DNA of 5,327 nucleotides from Chryseobacterium gleum. GTDB taxonomy: Bacteria; Bacteroidota; Bacteroidia; Flavobacteriales_D; Sanyastnellaceae. Numbering within the stretch: position 1 is the stretch's first letter; each line of letters opens with the position of its first letter. Positions 1 to 5,105 of the stretch are shown here, piece after piece. The notes below the pieces were generated by a model. The model saw only the letters and a list, made by a program, of their open reading frames with translations. It searched no databases and was not told where the DNA came from. The stretch spans positions 1 through 5,327 of the forward strand of contig CAMDFE010000129.1 of the NCBI GenBank assembly GCA_945897395.1, written 5' to 3'. Both the position numbers and the translations under genes were made by a program.

Positions 1-1065
1 AAGGATGAAGCGGCGCAATTCAACGATTTCTTAACAACGTTCAAAGCGAATAAGGAAATTTTGGCAACGGCTTTGGGTAACGATTTTACCACGGAGCAAT
101 TGGCGGCTTACGATCCAACCGATGATGAAGGGAAGGCAGCAAAGGGAATGGTTCTTAACCTAATGATGCGCGGCATTAACTTGGAAGAATATGCTAGTTA
201 TTACAATACTCAATTGGAGTATTCTTACAACGTAGATTTCAATCCACGCACCATGGTGGGCGACGATTACAGCAATCCACGTGAGCGCAACTACGGTAAC
301 AATCACATTGATGGTCCTGAAGCGCTTCACGGAACACACGTTGCAGGTATCGTAGGCGCTACGAACAACGGAACGGGTATGGATGGCATTTGCAAGACAG
401 CGCAGTTAATGATTATTCGTTGTGTGCCAGACGGAGACGAGCGCGACAAGGACGTTGCAAATGCAATTCGTTATGCGGCGGACAACGGTGCTCGTGTAAT
501 TAACATGAGTTTCGGAAAATCTCATTCTCCGAATAAGGATGTTGTAGATGAAGCGGTCATGTATGCTGAATCAAAAGGAGTCTTGTTGGTTCACGCTGCA
601 GGTAACGACGCGAAGGATATAGATTCGAAAGACAATTTCCCAACGCCACGTTATGCAAACGGCAAAACTTGTTCTACTTGGTTGGAAATTGGCGCAAGCG
701 ACAATTCATTGGAACACTTGTCGGCAGATTTCTCTAACTACGGCGACAAGACCGTTGACATTTATGCTCCAGGTGTAGATATTTATGCAACGCTTTTAGA
801 TAACACATTCGGTCCATTAAGCGGAACAAGTATGGCTTCTCCGGTTACTGCTGGTGTTGCTGCGGCCATTCTTTCATACTACCCGAACCTTTCTGGTAAA
901 GAAGTTCGCGAGATCATTATCAAGTCTGGTATCTCTTACAAGAAGCAAAAGGTTGTAATGCCAGGTGACGAAGAGAAGAAGATTAAATTCGGAAAGCTTT
1001 CAAAATCAGGTAAGGTTGTAAACCTTTACGAAGCTTTGAAATTAGCAGAGAAGATGTCGAAGTAA
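1..1065 (+). CDS. Subtilisin-like S8 family serine peptidase, C-terminal part (5' end outside window)
   Basis: The reading frame is open from base 1 and ends at TAA 1063-1065, giving 354 visible residues; the TTG at 61 is only an internal codon. Three of the four key subtilase positions are present: the catalytic His in HGTHVAG (codon 328-330), the oxyanion-hole Asn in HAAGN (codon 604-606) and the nucleophile Ser in SGTSMASP (codon 829-831). The catalytic Asp must lie upstream of the window. At least 109 residues precede the His without an Asp motif, so there is a long insert between Asp and His (the gap is about 30 residues in subtilisin), a layout I associate with a Bacteroidota S8 subfamily. 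The protein ends about 77 residues after the Ser, right after the catalytic fold, with no visible C-terminal secretion or sorting domain. Whether it has a signal peptide cannot be seen. It would cleave proteins, probably outside the cytoplasm; the substrate is unknown. Confidence 0.95.
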   Translation, partial: KDEAAQFNDFLTTFKANKEILATALGNDFTTEQLAAYDPTDDEGKAAKGMVLNLMMRGINLEEYASYYNTQLEYSYNVDFNPRTMVGDDYSNPRERNYGNNHIDGPEALHGTHVAGIVGATNNGTGMDGICKTAQLMIIRCVPDGDERDKDVANAIRYAADNGARVINMSFGKSHSPNKDVVDEAVMYAESKGVLLVHAAGNDAKDIDSKDNFPTPRYANGKTCSTWLEIGASDNSLEHLSADFSNYGDKTVDIYAPGVDIYATLLDNTFGPLSGTSMASPVTAGVAAAILSYYPNLSGKEVREIIIKSGISYKKQKVVMPGDEEKKIKFGKLSKSGKVVNLYEALKLAEKMSK

Positions 1066-1084
1066 ATTTTTGATAAGACAACGG

Positions 1085-1110
1085 AAAGGCCGCGAGAGCG
1101 GCCTTTTTTT
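1085..1110 (+). terminator. Rho-independent terminator of the S8 peptidase gene
   Basis: A perfect 9-bp stem (AAAGGCCGC pairing with GCGGCCTTT) closes a GAGA tetraloop at 1094-1097 and runs into seven Ts (1104-1110), starting 20 bp after the peptidase stop codon. The T-run overlaps the stop codon of the convergent CAP gene (1109-1111). The same stem would form in the opposite transcript, but there only three Us follow before the sequence turns GC-containing, so it is at best a weak terminator for the minus-strand operon. Confidence 0.93.
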
Positions 1111-1723
1111 ATGACTTAAAATCTATCACCGAGCAAAACGAATACGTCTTGTGTGATCCGTTCTTGATTCCAATTTTCGTGTAATAGGGGGTGAGGATAA
1201 TTTTGCGATGTCCGTATCCTGGGACGTTGTTATCAATCATCAATTGCATGACAATATCCAACGCTCCGCTGAATCCGTAACTGCAGCATTCTCCGTTGTA
1301 TCCCGATTTACAAGTTTTTCGATTATGACCAATGGCTCCTGATTTGCCTGATTCTACACACCAACATTTAGCTAACTCATACATTTCTATGTCGAAGGCC
1401 AAAGGCTTTAACGGTTTTAGAGCATTCAAGGTTGTAATTAACGAAGCTTTGTCTTTGGCATAGTCGGCGCCGTAATCGTATCCGGTTTCTTTCTCATCAT
1501 ATTTCGCGACATAATTTTTCGCGAATTGCTTCGGGTACATGCGCGCTAAGTTGATGAGCTTAATGACATTCTTTTCTTCGGAAGAAAGTTGTGTGATAGA
1601 CTTTGCCGTGTTTGCTGAATCGAGCTGCGCTGTAGTGAAAGCTTGAGCATTTGCGTTCGAGCAAATTGCGCTTCCAACTATAACAATGAATACCGATAAG
1701 GCTTGAACGAATTTTAATTTCAT
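1109..1723 (-). CDS. Secreted CAP/SCP-domain protein, cysteine-rich
   Basis: This 204-residue protein has an N-terminal signal peptide (MKLK, hydrophobic stretch about 5-20, probable cleavage near NANAQ at 23-27). A CAP (SCP/PR-1, PF00188-like) domain follows: the opening helix EEKNVIKLINLARMYP (49-64), then GHNR with His133, Glu145 in the GECC segment, and GYGHRKIIL with His172 ahead of KIGI. These match the spaced His/Glu cavity residues and the GHR-x-x-IL signature of the family. Six cysteines in the mature part (120, 122, 138, 146, 147, 197) suggest disulfide bonds outside the cytoplasm. An in-frame ATG at 1750 would add nine residues before the signal, but the ATG at 1723 overlaps the stop of the upstream transporter gene as ATGA and gives a normal signal peptide, so it is preferred. 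It is the last gene of the operon. The biochemical role of bacterial CAP proteins is poorly defined, so no substrate is proposed. Confidence 0.82.
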   Translation of the reverse strand: MKLKFVQALSVFIVIVGSAICSNANAQAFTTAQLDSANTAKSITQLSSEEKNVIKLINLARMYPKQFAKNYVAKYDEKETGYDYGADYAKDKASLITTLNALKPLKPLAFDIEMYELAKCWCVESGKSGAIGHNRKTCKSGYNGECCSYGFSGALDIVMQLMIDNNVPGYGHRKIILTPYYTKIGIKNGSHKTYSFCSVIDFKS

Positions 1724-2580
1724 AATAAAAGGATTAGAGCAAGTACACAAATAACCAAACCTTGAATCTTTCTTCGGTTGAGTTTCTCTTTGAAAATAAA
1801 AACCGCGCCAATCGATCCGATTACCAAGACTAACAGATTATTGATCGGCAATATTGTACTCTCAGGCATCCAACCGCTATGATACAATTCAACAAGAAAG
1901 AAAATTGATCCGTAGTTCACGAAACCAAGTAATGTTCCTGTTCCCAATTCTTTCAAAGGAAATTTTTCCTTGCGGAAAACGAGTTTGTAAATCAGTATGC
2001 TAATTCCAATAATTCCCGCACCCATGAAGGGCATGCAGGTGAACAACGAAAGCTCATTCTGATTCGTGGTGAAGCCTTGAAAATACGCAATGCTGAAATC
2101 GATGCTCGTGCTTCCAAGCATAAGTACAACCGGATACAAGAGCATGTCTTTGCTTAATTTGCTCTTTCGGTCTACGCTGAAGAGGTACAATCCGAACATC
2201 GCTATAAGCAGCGCTATGGCCTTTAAAAGCGTTATTTCTCCTTCGCCTAAAAAAGCCAAAACAATTACGGCTAATACCAACGACATCTTCGAACTAAGCG
2301 TGGCCATTGCAATGCCAGACTTCTTCGCGGTAATGGCCATGAAGTAGAATACGGAAATGAATAGTCCGCCCATGATGAGACCGGCAACACTCCAAATCGG
2401 AAACTGCAAAGCACTGTGAAAAGCTTCGGGCACATTCGGGATGAAGAATATTCCACAAGAAAAGGCAACGATGTAGTTGAAGACAATGGTTTCAAAGATC
2501 TTCGCTTCAATTTGTTCAAAGTATTTGAAGAGCCAATAAATAGCGGCGTTGGTGATGACACTGAAAATGAGGTAGATCAT
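1720..2580 (-). CDS. EamA/DMT-superfamily inner-membrane transporter
   Basis: The 286-residue product is almost entirely hydrophobic, with about ten predicted membrane helices (roughly 1-19, 30-48, 62-84, 90-111, 117-135, 146-165, 178-202, 213-232, 241-262, 271-286). This is the usual size and topology of the two-repeat EamA drug/metabolite transporters. Both repeats carry the family's acidic/basic element before their last helix: FLGEGEITLLKAIALLI (110-126) and FIFKEKLNRRKIQGLVI (261-277). The C-terminus ends inside the last helix (LALILLL), also typical. The start ATG (2578-2580) overlaps the ribD stop and its own stop overlaps the CAP start, each as ATGA, so it is translationally coupled on both sides. 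The substrate cannot be read from sequence. Its place after ribD makes a flavin or flavin precursor one guess among many; amino acids and other metabolites are common substrates in this family. Confidence 0.88.
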   Translation of the reverse strand: MIYLIFSVITNAAIYWLFKYFEQIEAKIFETIVFNYIVAFSCGIFFIPNVPEAFHSALQFPIWSVAGLIMGGLFISVFYFMAITAKKSGIAMATLSSKMSLVLAVIVLAFLGEGEITLLKAIALLIAMFGLYLFSVDRKSKLSKDMLLYPVVLMLGSTSIDFSIAYFQGFTTNQNELSLFTCMPFMGAGIIGISILIYKLVFRKEKFPLKELGTGTLLGFVNYGSIFFLVELYHSGWMPESTILPINNLLVLVIGSIGAVFIFKEKLNRRKIQGLVICVLALILLL

Positions 2581-3608
2581 TTGTTTACAGTAACCGTTAA
2601 ATGATCTACGCCGATGTACTTTTCAGAATAGGGTTTACCTTTTTGAAGGGGTGCTTTCAATCCGGTTTCAATGTTTTTGTTGGAAGTGAATACGCGCATT
2701 TCGTCCCATATGCCGCTTTCAATAAAGGTGTTCAGTATTCCTGCGCCGCCTTCCACCAAAATGCTTTGAATGTTCGCTTCGTGCAAAACACGCATCCATT
2801 CTTCCACGCCCGATTTTTCGAGTGGAAGAATTTCGCAGTTGTATCTCGCTTGAACACCGTTACCAACTAATGCAATGGTTCGCGCTTCGTCGTTGAACAA
2901 CTGAAGCTCTTCTGGAAGGCATCCTTTTTCATCGATCACAATGCGAATCGGATTATCGCCATCCACCAAACGCACGGTCAAAGACGGATCGTCGTTAAGC
3001 GCTGTTGTTGGTCCAACTAAAATGGCCTGTTCTAAACTGCGCCACTGGTGCACCAACTGTCGCGATTCAAAAGAAGAAATAGGGAAGGAGCCGCGTTCGT
3101 TTTCTTCACGAATCTTGTCAATGAATCCGTCTGCGTTTTGTGCCCATTTCAAAATAATATCCGGACGTTTTTTTTCGTGGAAGGTGAAGAATCTACGATT
3201 CAAAAATCGACAGTCGTCTTCGAGAATTCCTTCGATAACCTCAACGCCATTGGCTTTCAGGTGTTCAATTCCTCTTCCGTTGACTTCGCTGAAGGGGTCG
3301 CGTGTGCCTATGACAACGCGCGGAATTCCCATTTCAGTAACGAGGTTTGCGCAAGGTGGAGTCTTTCCAAAATGTGCGCAGGGTTCGAGCGTGACGTAGA
3401 GGGTACATTCTTTCAAAATGCTTTTGTCTTCTACGTAGCGAATGGCTTCCACTTCAGCGTGGGGTTCGCCGTAAGCGGTGTGATATCCTTTGGAAATAAT
3501 TTCGTCGTTGTGCACGATTACGCATCCCACCATGGGGTTGGGAGCCACAGAACCCATTCCGTACAAGGAAAGATCGAGGGCTATTTGCATGTATTCTTCG
3601 TGACTCAT
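2577..3608 (-). CDS. ribD: Bifunctional riboflavin biosynthesis protein RibD (deaminase/reductase)
   Basis: This 343-residue protein catalyses two consecutive cytosolic steps of riboflavin synthesis: deamination of the GTP-derived pyrimidine 2,5-diamino-6-ribosylamino-4(3H)-pyrimidinone 5'-phosphate, then NADPH-dependent reduction of the ribosyl side chain. The N-terminal deaminase (about 1-145) has the zinc site intact: APNPMVG (22-28), HAE (50-52) and PCAHFGKTPPC (76-86) with Cys77 and Cys86. The C-terminal reductase (about 149-343) shows KWAQNADGFID (154-164), SRQLVHQWRS (182-191), ILVGPTTALNDDPSLTVR (196-213) and the VEGGAGIL cofactor-site motif (285-292). Length is slightly under the usual 350-370 with both domains complete. 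The start is fixed by an ATGA overlap with the upstream flavoprotein gene, and its stop overlaps the EamA start. No FMN riboswitch precedes it; other rib genes are not in the window, so the pathway is dispersed in this genome. Confidence 0.97.
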   Translation of the reverse strand: MSHEEYMQIALDLSLYGMGSVAPNPMVGCVIVHNDEIISKGYHTAYGEPHAEVEAIRYVEDKSILKECTLYVTLEPCAHFGKTPPCANLVTEMGIPRVVIGTRDPFSEVNGRGIEHLKANGVEVIEGILEDDCRFLNRRFFTFHEKKRPDIILKWAQNADGFIDKIREENERGSFPISSFESRQLVHQWRSLEQAILVGPTTALNDDPSLTVRLVDGDNPIRIVIDEKGCLPEELQLFNDEARTIALVGNGVQARYNCEILPLEKSGVEEWMRVLHEANIQSILVEGGAGILNTFIESGIWDEMRVFTSNKNIETGLKAPLQKGKPYSEKYIGVDHLTVTVNK

Positions 3609-4792
3609 TCTGCTAATTTATCTGCAATTCCTTGTGCCGCAATCCACGCGGTGGTCCAGGCTGCTTGAAAATTAAATCCGCCCGTTACCGCATCAATGTT
3701 CAACACTTCTCCAGCGAAAAATACATTCGGAACCAACTTGTGTTCCATGGTTTGAAAATTCACGTGCTTTAAATCCACTCCTCCGGCTGTTACGAATTCT
3801 TCCTTGAACGTACTTTTTCCTGTCATGGGAAGAACGCTACGAGTAAGAGAGTTCGCCAATTCTTCAATGGCCTTGTTGCTGCTGTTGGCCCAGTCTTTCA
3901 GGAAGAGGTCTGCGCGTTGCAAGTGCCAGTTCCATAAGCGTGAAGAAAGTTGAAACGGGTTGAAGGTGACGCACATTTTTTTCGGATGACTTTCTCGAAG
4001 ATCTTTCAATTCATCGAGTGTGTCGTTGAACGATTGGTTAATCCAGTTGATGCGAATGTTCGCTTCGTATTTTTTTTCGCCAAGCGCAAGCGCACCGAAT
4101 GCAGAAGCTTTCAGCACAGCGGGACCGCTCATTCCCCAATGGGTAATGAGGAGAGGACCGCTTGTTTTTATTTTGGTGTCGAGAATTTCAAGATGTGCAA
4201 GTGGCACAGAAATGCCTGAAAGTTCGTGAAGCGATTTATCGTTTATGTGGAAGGTGAATAGTGAAGGGACGCGCGGAACGCAAGGCACACCGTGGGATTC
4301 AAGGTCTTTCCACACGAGTTCGCTGGAACCGGCCGTCATTAATACAGCATCGTACGATTGAAGGAACGAGAGATTTGCTGCGTATTCGGTCTTGATTTGA
4401 ACACCGAGCTTTTCCGCTTCATTCATGAAGCAATCGATAATGGTTTGCGATTTATTGGTGGAAGGAAACATGCGTCCGTCTTCTTCGGTATGTGTTTCCA
4501 CACCGCGATCGAGCAACCAGTAAATCATGTTGGAAGGTTGAAACGAAAAGAACGGCGAGAGCAATTCCTTTCCTCCACGTGGATAGAACTTCACCAGTTC
4601 TTTCGGCTCGAAGCAGGAATGTGTCACGTTGCATCTACCGCCGCCGCTCACTTTCACTTTGCTTAGTAGGTTCTTACTTTTTTCAAATACGATTACCTCT
4701 GCTTCTGGCAGCAGTTCAGCCAAGCGTATTGCACCGAAGATTCCTGCTGCACCTCCGCCAATAACTGCTATTCGTTTTCCTTTTCCGTGCAT
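3605..4792 (-). CDS. HI0933/YhiN-family NAD(P)/FAD-dependent oxidoreductase (BaiN-like)
   Basis: The 395-residue product has the complete signature set of the HI0933-like flavoprotein family: the N-terminal Rossmann dinucleotide motif IAVIGGGAAG (8-17), KVKVSGGGRCNVTH (45-58), GRMFPST (106-112), THWGMSGPAVLKAS (217-230), VTAGGVDLKHV (334-344) and the C-terminal FAD-contacting FFAGEVLNIDAVTGGFNFQ (358-376). Most members have no established physiological reaction; one characterised homologue group (BaiN) acts on bile-acid intermediates, which should not be carried over here. The ATG at 4790-4792 is chosen because it places the Rossmann motif at the usual distance from the N-terminus and lies just downstream of a good -7 box. 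An upstream in-frame ATG at 4927 would add 45 residues encoded entirely by palindromic repeats and is very unlikely. It is the first gene of the operon, with its stop overlapping the ribD start as ATGA. Confidence 0.92.
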   Translation of the reverse strand: MHGKGKRIAVIGGGAAGIFGAIRLAELLPEAEVIVFEKSKNLLSKVKVSGGGRCNVTHSCFEPKELVKFYPRGGKELLSPFFSFQPSNMIYWLLDRGVETHTEEDGRMFPSTNKSQTIIDCFMNEAEKLGVQIKTEYAANLSFLQSYDAVLMTAGSSELVWKDLESHGVPCVPRVPSLFTFHINDKSLHELSGISVPLAHLEILDTKIKTSGPLLITHWGMSGPAVLKASAFGALALGEKKYEANIRINWINQSFNDTLDELKDLRESHPKKMCVTFNPFQLSSRLWNWHLQRADLFLKDWANSSNKAIEELANSLTRSVLPMTGKSTFKEEFVTAGGVDLKHVNFQTMEHKLVPNVFFAGEVLNIDAVTGGFNFQAAWTTAWIAAQGIADKLAE

Positions 4793-4808
4793 TTGAGTTT
4801 TATCTGGT

Positions 4809-4817
4809 GCAAAAATA
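4809..4817 (-). promoter_or_regulatory. Putative Bacteroidota-type -7 promoter box of the operon
   Basis: Read on the minus strand this is TATTTTTGC, an exact match to the TAnnTTTG -7 consensus of the Bacteroidota primary sigma factor. It ends 16 bp before the flavoprotein ATG, predicting a transcript leader of only about 10-13 nt. A clear -33 TTTG at the usual distance is missing; the place where it would sit is taken by the 19-bp palindrome at 4825-4843. Confidence 0.55.
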
Positions 4818-4824
4818 CCACATT

Positions 4825-4843
4825 GCGAAGCAATTTGCTTCGC
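4825..4843. promoter_or_regulatory. 19-bp perfect palindrome abutting the operon promoter
   Basis: The sequence GCGAAGCAATTTGCTTCGC consists of two 9-bp perfect arms around one central T. It begins 7 bp upstream of the -7 box on the minus strand, so it covers the region where a -33 element and RNA polymerase would bind. It is the longest-stemmed member of the hairpin series that continues to 4928. It could be an operator, or simply the first unit of the repeat array. Confidence 0.5.
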
Positions 4844-4932
4844 GAGGGCAAATGGCTTTGCGAAGGCAAATGGCTTTGCGAAGGCAACATCCGTTGCGAG
4901 GGTCCTATGGACGAAGGTTGCAAGCAACGAGG
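4825..4932. repeat. Array of six short palindromes separated by GARG linkers
   Basis: Six inverted repeats follow each other with four-base linkers GAGG, GAAG, GAAG, GAGG, GAAG, and a final GAGG. The stems are GCGAAGCAA/TTGCTTCGC (4825-4843), GCAAA/TTTGC with loop TGGC (4848-4861), the same again (4866-4879), GCAAC/GTTGC with loop ATCC (4884-4897), GTCC/GGAC with loop TAT (4902-4912) and GTTGC/GCAAC with loop AA (4917-4928). The units at 4848, 4866, 4884 and 4902 start exactly 18 bp apart; the last step is 15 bp. The stem sequences differ between units while pairing is kept, so what is conserved is palindromy plus the linker rather than a single sequence. Confidence 0.88.
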
Positions 4933-4946
4933 GGCTTCGACTTTTT
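4912..4946 (+). terminator. Possible weak plus-strand terminator at the end of the hairpin array
   Basis: CGAAG (4912-4916) can pair with CTTCG (4935-4939), enclosing the GTTGC/GCAAC hairpin (4917-4928). The sequence then reads AC followed by five Ts (4942-4946). The outer stem is short with an asymmetric GAGGGG bulge, and there is no plus-strand gene immediately upstream. If active it would block antisense transcription leaving the operon from entering the HTH gene. Confidence 0.2.
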
Positions 4947-4955
4947 AACAGTGCA

Positions 4956-5081
4956 GTTCAAACAACAGTGTTCAAACAACGTAGTTCAAACAACAGTGTT
5001 CAAACAACGTAGTTCAAACAACATAGTTCCAACAACGAAGTTCAAACAACGAAGTTCAAACAACAGAGTTCCAACAACGCA
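4956..5081 (+). repeat. Tandem array of nine 14-bp units (GTTCAAACAAC + NNN)
   Basis: The 11-bp core GTTCAAACAAC starts at 4956, 4970, 4984, 4998, 5012, 5026, 5040, 5054 and 5068, an uninterrupted 14-bp period. Seven cores are identical; units 6 and 9 read GTTCCAACAAC, with the same A-to-C change. A tenth partial unit, GTTCC, follows at 5082. The 3-bp spacers vary (AGT, GTA, AGT, GTA, ATA, GAA, GAA, AGA, GCA), and GCA also precedes the first core. Units 1-2 and 3-4 form an exact 28-bp duplication (4956-4983 and 4984-5011), pointing to recent expansion. The array ends within 10 bp of the -7 box of the HTH gene, so it could hold binding sites that act on that promoter. Confidence 0.95.
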
Positions 5082-5085
5082 GTTC

Positions 5086-5104
5086 CTTGACTATATTTGT
5101 CAAG
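5086..5104. promoter_or_regulatory. Candidate operator of the HTH gene (CTTGAC-N7-GTCAAG)
   Basis: A perfect 6-bp inverted repeat (CTTGAC at 5086-5091, GTCAAG at 5099-5104) flanks seven bases that are almost exactly the -7 box, and it ends one base before the ATG. A third half-site, GTCAA, occurs inside the gene at 5114-5118. A dimeric XRE-type repressor bound here would occlude the promoter, so autoregulation by the downstream product is the simplest reading; this is inference from position and symmetry. Confidence 0.55.
5092..5099 (+). promoter_or_regulatory. Putative -7 promoter box of the HTH gene
   Basis: TATATTTG matches the Bacteroidota TAnnTTTG consensus at every fixed base. Its last G lies 6 bp before the A of the start codon, so the expected transcription start falls at or within a few bases of the ATG, implying a leaderless or nearly leaderless mRNA. 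No convincing -33 TTTG is present; the -33 position falls in the last GTTCCAACAAC unit of the tandem array. Confidence 0.6.
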
Positions 5105-5105
5105 A

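Larger units (their letters stand above)
1109..4792 (-). other. Four-gene operon: flavoprotein, ribD, EamA transporter, CAP protein
   Basis: All four minus-strand genes are joined by the identical 4-nt overlap ATGA (plus-strand TCAT at 3605-3608, 2577-2580 and 1720-1723), where the TGA stop of one gene shares bases with the ATG of the next. There is no space for an internal promoter or terminator between coding regions. Termination-reinitiation coupling is the expected mode of translation. A single promoter upstream of 4792 would therefore drive the unit. Confidence 0.85.
4793..5105. other. Divergent intergenic region, repeat-rich, no gene
   Basis: These 313 bp separate the minus-strand operon from the plus-strand HTH gene. 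From left to right they hold a -7 box for the operon, a 19-bp palindrome that opens a run of six short hairpins, a short spacer containing a T5 run (4942-4946), a nine-copy 14-bp tandem array, and the palindromic promoter/operator of the HTH gene. A plus-strand open frame spans 4807-5109, but its translation only reflects the repeats and the 14-bp period is not a multiple of three. No tRNA or protein gene is recognised. Confidence 0.85.

Noticed and set aside
61..1065. The S8 peptidase as a complete gene starting at TTG 61.
   Set aside because: The frame is open to the left edge, the residues before 61 continue the same family sequence, and the catalytic Asp is missing from the shorter version.
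1660..1723. CAP protein as a lipoprotein anchored at Cys21.
   Set aside because: The residues before the cysteine are S-A-I, and Ile at -1 does not fit a lipobox; an ordinary signal peptidase site near NANAQ fits better.
2941..3399. A 152-codon plus-strand open frame within ribD.
   Set aside because: It is antisense to the conserved deaminase and reductase motifs of RibD and shows no recognisable protein features.
3048..3668. A 206-codon plus-strand open frame opposite ribD.
   Set aside because: It is the antisense shadow of a clearly conserved ribD; its translation shows no domain and it runs across the flavoprotein/ribD junction.
3609..4805. FMN riboswitch controlling ribD.
   Set aside because: ribD overlaps the upstream gene and has no leader, and the predicted operon leader is about 10-13 nt, too short for an RFN element; none of its conserved segments is visible.
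4793..4927. A 45-residue N-terminal extension of the flavoprotein starting at the ATG at 4927, with AFAKPF-like repeats.
   Set aside because: The extension is encoded wholly by the palindromic array, the in-frame repeat is a consequence of the 18-bp period, and the family normally begins a few residues before the Rossmann motif, as the 4792 start gives. It would also bury the -7 box inside coding sequence.
4956..5081. CRISPR array.
   Set aside because: The repeats are 11 bp with 3-bp spacers, far too short for CRISPR, and no cas gene is present.
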